From NCBI GenBank assembly GCA_021157665.1, contig JAGGWE010000142.1:1-5854 (forward strand): a stretch of 5,854 nucleotides of DNA, in the 5' to 3' direction. The translations under genes and the position numbers were made by a program. Below are positions 1-4,706 of this stretch, piece after piece. The stretch is from Sulfurimonas sp. (GTDB lineage Bacteria > Campylobacterota > Campylobacteria > Campylobacterales > Sulfurimonadaceae). Every line of letters starts with the position of its first letter. The first letter of the stretch is position 1. Under the pieces are notes generated by a model, which was not told the origin of the DNA, made no database searches, and saw nothing but the letters and a program-made list of their open reading frames with translations.

Positions 1-371
1 ATAGCGTCATGAAGTTGCTCTATCGCGTATCTAACTTCATCTTCACTACCAAAAATATCAAGTCCACCCTCGGTTGTAACCTCTTCCCTCTTTTCAGGAA
101 CAAGTGTCGCTCTGTGAGGTTTTACTTTAGCAACAATATCTAAAATCTCTTTGTTGATAGAACACTCTAAGTTTACTGGTAAAGTAGAGTGCATCATAAT
201 ATTTTTAACATCTACATCTTGGATATGTCGTCTATCTTCTCTCAAATGAATCGTGATTTGCTCTGCACCATTTGAACATGCAACAAACAAAGCATTTAAA
301 ATATCTGGATCATTAACTCGTCTAGCTTCTCTTAAAACTGCTACATGGTCTATATTTACACCTAATCGCAT
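1..371 (-). CDS. pdxJ: Pyridoxine 5'-phosphate synthase PdxJ (N-terminal part, cut by window edge)
   Basis: PdxJ is a cytoplasmic TIM-barrel enzyme that condenses 3-amino-2-oxopropyl phosphate (from the PdxA reaction) with 1-deoxy-D-xylulose 5-phosphate to give pyridoxine 5'-phosphate, the last ring-forming step of DXP-dependent vitamin B6 synthesis. I translated 123 codons from the ATG at 371. They begin MRLGVNIDHVAVLREARR and include ITIHLREDRRHIQD (residues 39-52), NLECSI (67-72) and LVPEKREEVTTEGGLD, all hallmark PdxJ blocks. His42 and Glu69 match E. coli His45 and catalytic Glu72 with a constant three-residue offset. The start is firm because the family begins at this point and the upstream TAG lies one base away, so translation is probably coupled to the acyltransferase gene before it. 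The remaining half or more of the protein lies beyond base 1. No key residue is missing in the visible part. Confidence 0.97.
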   Translation of the reverse strand, partial: MRLGVNIDHVAVLREARRVNDPDILNALFVACSNGAEQITIHLREDRRHIQDVDVKNIMMHSTLPVNLECSINKEILDIVAKVKPHRATLVPEKREEVTTEGGLDIFGSEDEVRYAIEQLHDA

Positions 372-372
372 A

Positions 373-1086
373 CTATTCTTCACAATCACCCTTTCCTGCA
401 ATATTTAATAAAGCTTTATAATTAAACTCTAAATTATTTTCAGTGACAATCTCACCAAAATATACTTTTACTTTTCTTTTTTCTTTAAATGGTGCTTCTT
501 CAAAAACAACTTCTAATCTATCATCTATAAAAACTGGAACAATATCAAGCTTATTTGCTTTTGCAATTTTCTCAGCTCCACTTTGAAACTCACCCATACA
601 TTTATTCTTATTTCTCTCACCCTCAGGAAAGATATAAATATTTAAATCATCAACCTTTGCTAAAGTTTTTTTCATATTTTTAAAAAACTTCAACATCCCT
701 CTTCCATTATTTAAATCAACACTCATACAACCACTATATTGAAAAAATTTACCATAAAAAGAGTTATCAAAAAGCACTTGTTTAGCTATCCATGTTCCAT
801 TTTTATTATGTTTTGAAAATATATGTTCCATTACCATAATATCAAGCAAAGAACGATGATTAATCGCATATAAAATTTTATCTCTTGAAGGTATTTTACC
901 GATAACCTCAACCTCAAGATTTAAAAAATCGAACACCTCATTTGAGTATGCTTGTCTATTAATTGAGAGTTGTTTATATCCTGCTTTTAATGTAATAAAA
1001 GGATGAAAAAAAGTTTTTTTAAATATATTTATATACTTGTACCCAAGTTTAACCATAAATATATATTTGTTCAAATCTTTTAACAT
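373..1086 (-). CDS. PlsC-like lysophospholipid (1-acyl-glycerol-3-phosphate) acyltransferase family protein
   Basis: This 237-residue protein has the glycerolipid acyltransferase motifs in order. The catalytic HX4D box is NHRSLLD at residues 76-82 (His77, Asp82). A motif II-like segment lies around 113-124 (KFFQYSGCMSVD). Motif III, FPEGER, is at 153-158 and the hydrophobic motif IV, IVPVFI, at 182-187. Family members transfer an acyl chain to the sn-2 position of lysophosphatidic acid or a related lysolipid at the inner face of the cytoplasmic membrane. The N-terminal 30 residues are basic and aromatic, which suits peripheral membrane binding, but I see no clear transmembrane helix. Motif III has Glu where most members have Thr (FPEGTR), so the substrate may differ from classical PlsC and I give no gene symbol. 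GAAAGG six bases before the ATG supports the start. The gene lies 18 bases after the small lipoprotein gene and one base before pdxJ. Confidence 0.92.
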   Translation of the reverse strand: MLKDLNKYIFMVKLGYKYINIFKKTFFHPFITLKAGYKQLSINRQAYSNEVFDFLNLEVEVIGKIPSRDKILYAINHRSLLDIMVMEHIFSKHNKNGTWIAKQVLFDNSFYGKFFQYSGCMSVDLNNGRGMLKFFKNMKKTLAKVDDLNIYIFPEGERNKNKCMGEFQSGAEKIAKANKLDIVPVFIDDRLEVVFEEAPFKEKRKVKVYFGEIVTENNLEFNYKALLNIAGKGDCEE

Positions 1087-1092
1087 AAACTA

Positions 1093-1098
1093 CCTTTC
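1093..1098 (-). promoter_or_regulatory. Ribosome binding site of the acyltransferase gene
   Basis: GAAAGG on the minus strand sits six bases upstream of the ATG at 1086, inside the 18-base gap after the small lipoprotein gene. It fixes the start of the acyltransferase and argues that the gap is a normal within-operon junction. Confidence 0.6.
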
Positions 1099-1104
1099 AA
1101 ATTT

Positions 1105-1212
1105 CTATTTATATTTTCCACTTCTATACCCAGGATGCTGATAATCATTACGCTCACATGCCGTGAATATTGTTGCAGCTAAGATTAAAACTACTAAAGT
1201 TATTGCTTTCAT
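1105..1212 (-). CDS. Tiny predicted lipoprotein, 35 residues
   Basis: This short ORF reads MKAITLVVLILAATIFTACE at its N-terminus and ends RSGKYK before TAG. It looks like a lipoprotein precursor: a charged start (Lys3), a hydrophobic core (residues 4-16) and a lipobox ending IFTAC, with Cys19 as the predicted lipidated residue. Phe at position -3 is less usual than Leu but tolerated. The mature peptide would be only 17 residues (starting CERNDY), hydrophilic and rich in Tyr, Gly and basic residues. The residue after Cys is Glu, not Asp, so by the enterobacterial rule it would not be held at the inner membrane; that rule may not apply here. A very good Shine-Dalgarno, AGGGG, lies six bases before the ATG, and the ORF fills the gap between its neighbours without overlap. 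I do not recognise the family. It resembles the small 'entericidin-like' or orphan lipoproteins only in size and architecture. Function unknown; membership of the operon is the only context. Confidence 0.75.
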   Translation of the reverse strand: MKAITLVVLILAATIFTACERNDYQHPGYRSGKYK

Positions 1213-1218
1213 TTTTAT

Positions 1219-1223
1219 CCCCT
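1219..1223 (-). promoter_or_regulatory. Strong ribosome binding site of the small lipoprotein gene
   Basis: AGGGG on the minus strand lies six bases upstream of the ATG at 1212. It is the strongest Shine-Dalgarno in the window and the main non-coding evidence that the 35-codon ORF is translated. Confidence 0.65.
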
Positions 1224-1239
1224 AGAATTTATTTTGCTT

Positions 1240-1245
1240 ATTATA
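1240..1245 (-). promoter_or_regulatory. Possible internal -10 element before the small lipoprotein gene
   Basis: A perfect TATAAT on the minus strand overlaps the stop codon of the thioredoxin-domain gene, with a purine- and A-rich tract just upstream and no recognisable TTGACA at the usual distance. Campylobacterota sigma-70 promoters often have a good -10 without a conserved -35, so an internal promoter driving lipoprotein, acyltransferase and pdxJ is possible. In such AT-rich DNA the hexamer is also expected by chance. Confidence 0.25.
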
Positions 1246-2728
1246 ACTTTTTTTCTTTTAAATATCTTAACATCTGAGTTAACATCATAGGGGAATGAAC
1301 TGGTTTTCTTCCAAGTTCAAAAGAGTTATACTCCATAGTTTTAAAAGCAAAGTGAGTATATTTTTCATCCTTGAGTAAAGTACCAAGAGATAGCATCACA
1401 TCTACCATAACACTTACAGCACTTGTATAAGTATTGTCATATATATCAGCTTTTGTTACAAACTCTCCACTGCTAAAATTCCAAATTCCATTTTTATAAA
1501 ACTCTGTTAAAGCAGAATTTGTAAATCTTTGAGCATCTATTAAATAAATCTCATTTTGAGTAAATTTATATGCTGATATAAGTGCCTGAGAGATAAATGC
1601 ATAATCTTCTAAAAATGCACCAACTTTTGGCTGTTTATGTATTAAAGTTGTATGATAAAGTTTAGAATCAATATATAAAGTATCAAGTAAAGCTTTTAAG
1701 CTATCCTCTGCTCTTTTAGTGTATTTAGAATCCAATTGTCCAAGAGTAAAAAGAGCCTTAATCATCATAGCAGACCATGAAGTTTGAATTTTTTTATCAT
1801 AATCATAAGTTAAACAATGCTCATCTTTCCTACTACAAGAACTATAAAAAAGCTTATCTTCACTCATAAAGTTATAGCAAAAATCAGCACACCCCTTTGC
1901 AATCTTTAAATAAGATTCATCTTTATATGTGATATAAGCCTTTGTATAAACTTCACATAAAAGCGCATTATCATAAAGCATCTTCTCATAATATGGAATT
2001 TTATATTCATTATCAACTGAATAACGGAAAAAACCACCATTTTCTATGTCATACATTCCACCCTTTTTCATAGAGTTTAATGTATTTATAACCATAGCTT
2101 TAGCAGCTTTATCATCATACAATCTATCTATAACCATCAAAGTATTTAAAGTGCTGGCATGTGGGAATTTTGGTGCAACTGAGAAACCACCATCTCTAGT
2201 ATCATAATTATTTTTAACCTGATACATAAAGTTCTTAACAAAATCCTCTTTTAAAACGCTTGCCTCTTTAGGATGAGAGGTTTTATCTAAAAAGTCCTCC
2301 ACCTCATCAGCATTTTTATATAGTGTCTCATCATTATCAGCAACTTTTGAAGCGATAAGTTTAGTAAGTTCAACAAATCCCATCCCCTCAATACTTCCAG
2401 CTTTTGACTCTGGTGGTATATAAGTTCCTGCAAAAAATGGCTTATTTTGTGGTGTACAAAAAATAGACAAAGGCCATCCACCAGCACGATTGTTTAACAA
2501 CTGATGAACTGCTTGAAAATGTTTATCAATATCTGGTCTCTCTTCTCTATCAACCTTGATACAAACAAAACTATCATTTAAAATATCTATACACTCTTGG
2601 TTCTCAAATACTTTTTCTTGCATAACATGACACCAATGACATGATGAGTAACCGATACTTATAAATATAGCTTTATTTTCTTTTTCAGCCTTAGCAAATG
2701 CCTCATCACCCCAAGAAAACCACTCCAT
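1241..2728 (-). CDS. Thioredoxin domain-containing protein, DUF255 / YyaL (SPATA20-like) family
   Basis: This 495-residue protein has two parts. An N-terminal thioredoxin-like DUF255 domain (about residues 1-150) carries the CHWC active-site motif at 30-33 within GYSSCHWCHVM, then VDREERPDID (59-68) and GGWPLSIF (83-90). The rest resembles the alpha/alpha-barrel of the family, with DGGFSVAPKFPH (179-190), GGFFRYSVD (231-239) and EKMLYDNALL (248-257). The family's biochemical role is not settled; a redox function or action on a sugar-like substrate is inferred from the domains. The protein is short: most members are 600-700 residues and begin about 20 residues earlier with a conserved SPYL-QH-NPVDW block, while this one starts at the equivalent of the final W. 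A TGA three codons upstream of the ATG rules out an in-frame extension. The segment usually containing a DADSEG-type motif after FYS (near 297) is also missing. The barrel core then resumes at TSWSAMMI (317-324). There is no obvious signal peptide. The start is one base after the glnS stop, with only a weak upstream AGAAG, so expression is probably coupled to glnS. Confidence 0.92.
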   Translation of the reverse strand: MEWFSWGDEAFAKAEKENKAIFISIGYSSCHWCHVMQEKVFENQECIDILNDSFVCIKVDREERPDIDKHFQAVHQLLNNRAGGWPLSIFCTPQNKPFFAGTYIPPESKAGSIEGMGFVELTKLIASKVADNDETLYKNADEVEDFLDKTSHPKEASVLKEDFVKNFMYQVKNNYDTRDGGFSVAPKFPHASTLNTLMVIDRLYDDKAAKAMVINTLNSMKKGGMYDIENGGFFRYSVDNEYKIPYYEKMLYDNALLCEVYTKAYITYKDESYLKIAKGCADFCYNFMSEDKLFYSSCSRKDEHCLTYDYDKKIQTSWSAMMIKALFTLGQLDSKYTKRAEDSLKALLDTLYIDSKLYHTTLIHKQPKVGAFLEDYAFISQALISAYKFTQNEIYLIDAQRFTNSALTEFYKNGIWNFSSGEFVTKADIYDNTYTSAVSVMVDVMLSLGTLLKDEKYTHFAFKTMEYNSFELGRKPVHSPMMLTQMLRYLKEKKL

Positions 2729-2729
2729 A

Positions 2730-4643
2730 TTATTTCAACTTCTGTGCCACAAGGGAATTAACCACTTTTGGATTTGCTTTACCACCTGTAGCTTTTAGCA
2801 CTTGTCCGACAAAGAAGCCTAGAAGTTTGGTGTTACCTGCTTTAAACTTAGCAACATTGTCTGGATTTTTTACAATTATTTCATCAATAATAGGTGAAAT
2901 TATAGATGGGTCACTTATCTGCACAAGTCCTTTATCTTCAACTATTTTTGTTGGATTTTCTCCAGATTTTGCCATCTCTTCAAATACTTGTTTAGCAATT
3001 TTATTTGATATAGTCGTATCATCAAGTAATTTAATAAGTTCTGCTATCTGCTTTGGAGTAAATTTTAGCTCACTTACTTGTTTCTCTTTTAATTCTTTAG
3101 CTACCTCACCTACTATAATATTAGCAAGATTTACAGGAGAGTTAAGAACCAGCAAAGTCTCTTCAAAAATATGTGAAAGATTTTCATCACGAGCTAAGGT
3201 ATTAGCTACTTCACTATTTAGTCCAAGCTCTGAATTGTACTTATCAAATAGTATCTTTTGAACCTCACTCATAGGCACTACTTCACCATCTATTTGTACT
3301 TTTTTAGCTTGAGGTTTAGGTTTATCTTTAGTTATTTTTGTCTTTTTAGCCCAAGAGTCTTTAAGTCCTACAATTTTATTAAAAACAGGTTTCTCATCAG
3401 TATAATCAATTGGATCAGCATAAAAATAACCCTCTCTTTCAAACTGAAATCTTTCATCAGGTTTCTCAGTTATAACAGCAGGTTCAATAAAAGCATTTTT
3501 AATAATTTTCAAAGAATTTGGATTTATATCTTCTATCCCCTCTGGGGCTTCACAAGAAAACAATCTATCATAAAGTCTTACTTCAACTTTTCTAGCCTCT
3601 TTTACACTCACCCATTGAATAGCACTTTTAACCTTGATACCACTACTGTCTGAACCACTTTTAGATTCAGGGTAATATTGAGCTTTTATCTCTATAATAT
3701 TGCCCTTAGCATCTTTAATAACTTCCTTACAAGAGATGATATAAGCATGTTTAAGTCTTACTGGTTGTTGGGGTGTAAGACGAAAGTAGCCTTTTGGAGG
3801 ATTTTCATTAAAGTCATCACGCTCAATATAAATCTCACGAGAGAAAGGTAGCTTTCTTGAGCCCTCTTTAGGTACATCATCTGGATAGTATGAAGCATCA
3901 ATATCTTCACTACCCTCATAATTTTCAATTGTAACTTTTAGTGGGTCAAGTACACACATAACACGAGGCACTTTTTTATTTAAATCGTCTCTAATACAAA
4001 ATTCAAGCTGTGCAACATCAACCATTGAGTTTGCTTTTGCTATACCTACTGAATCACAGAAGTTTAAAATAGCTTCTGGAGTATAACCTTTTCTTTTATA
4101 TCCAGCAATCGTTGGCAAACGAGGATCATCCCAACCACTAACTTGTCCACCTTCAACTAATTCCAAAAGCTTTCTTTTACTCATAACCGTATAGTTAATA
4201 CCTAGTCGTGCAAACTCATGTTGGTAAGGACGCGGCAATTCAAGTTCAAGAGTATCTAGTACCCAATTATAAATATCACGATTGTTTTCAAACTCTAGTG
4301 TACAAATAGAGTGGGTAATGCCTTCAATATAGTCAGCTAAACAGTGAGCAAAGTCATACATTGGATAAATAAACCACTCATTCTTTGCTCTAAAATGATG
4401 CGTGTGTCTAATACGATACAAAAGTGGATCTCGCATTTTCATATTAGCAGCACTCATATCAATCTTGGCTCTTAGTACATGTTCACCGTCTTTAAATTCA
4501 CCCTTTTTCATTCTCTCAAATAGGTCTAAATTTTCTTCAACACTACGCTGAGCATATTTACTGCGTCTTCCTGCTTCTGTCACAGTCCCACGATATTCAC
4601 GAATTTCTTCTTCGCTTAAACTATCAACATATGCTTTGCCCAT
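2730..4643 (-). CDS. glnS: Glutamine--tRNA ligase / YqeY-domain fusion protein, 5'-truncated (HIGH motif lost)
   Basis: GlnRS charges tRNA-Gln with glutamine using ATP in the cytoplasm. The ORF gives 637 residues from the first available ATG. GlnRS-specific blocks are clear: REYRGTVTE (16-23), HVLRAKIDM (55-63), YPMYDFAHCLADYIEGITHS (93-112), the KMSKS-type loop VMSKRKL (153-159) and GWDDPRLPTI (170-179). The beta-barrel anticodon-binding region covers about 226-430. A Lys-rich linker (431-450) leads to a YqeY/GatB-tail domain (about 460-637) with GFFVGQVLKATGGKANP (609-625), an appendage also known from Deinococcus GlnRS. The family starts roughly 110 residues earlier, with the Rossmann half that holds HIGH. 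That part is absent. The GlnRS frame continues upstream of this ATG to 4706, so Met1 is an internal residue, and no Shine-Dalgarno precedes it. As it stands the product could not form an active site and is best read as a broken gene or an assembly cut. It is followed one base later by the thioredoxin-domain gene. Confidence 0.93.
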   Translation of the reverse strand: MGKAYVDSLSEEEIREYRGTVTEAGRRSKYAQRSVEENLDLFERMKKGEFKDGEHVLRAKIDMSAANMKMRDPLLYRIRHTHHFRAKNEWFIYPMYDFAHCLADYIEGITHSICTLEFENNRDIYNWVLDTLELELPRPYQHEFARLGINYTVMSKRKLLELVEGGQVSGWDDPRLPTIAGYKRKGYTPEAILNFCDSVGIAKANSMVDVAQLEFCIRDDLNKKVPRVMCVLDPLKVTIENYEGSEDIDASYYPDDVPKEGSRKLPFSREIYIERDDFNENPPKGYFRLTPQQPVRLKHAYIISCKEVIKDAKGNIIEIKAQYYPESKSGSDSSGIKVKSAIQWVSVKEARKVEVRLYDRLFSCEAPEGIEDINPNSLKIIKNAFIEPAVITEKPDERFQFEREGYFYADPIDYTDEKPVFNKIVGLKDSWAKKTKITKDKPKPQAKKVQIDGEVVPMSEVQKILFDKYNSELGLNSEVANTLARDENLSHIFEETLLVLNSPVNLANIIVGEVAKELKEKQVSELKFTPKQIAELIKLLDDTTISNKIAKQVFEEMAKSGENPTKIVEDKGLVQISDPSIISPIIDEIIVKNPDNVAKFKAGNTKLLGFFVGQVLKATGGKANPKVVNSLVAQKLK

Positions 4644-4706
4644 TTTAATGAGTTCAACTGCATAATCATATAGCTTAGGGAAATAATCAGAAGTAAAATA
4701 TACACA
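4644..4706 (-). pseudogene. glnS: Upstream in-frame remnant of glnS up to the junction
   Basis: In the same frame as the 2730-4643 ORF the minus strand reads VYFTSDYFPKLYDYAVELIK directly before MGKAYVD, which is typical GlnRS sequence just ahead of the KGKAYVD segment. The frame meets TGA at 4709-4707. No ATG lies in this stretch; a GTG or GTT-type start is unlikely because no ribosome binding site is visible. This shows that the coding region did not originally begin at 4643 and that its 5' part is missing. Confidence 0.85.

Noticed and set aside
1213..1240. Possible terminator between the DUF255 and lipoprotein genes
   Set aside because: The gap contains AT-rich sequence and a Shine-Dalgarno but no GC-rich stem followed by a T tract in the direction of transcription.
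2698..3261. Long plus-strand open frame opposite glnS
   Set aside because: It is fully antisense to the strongly matching GlnRS/YqeY coding frame, with Ser/Phe-rich low-complexity content typical of a shadow frame.
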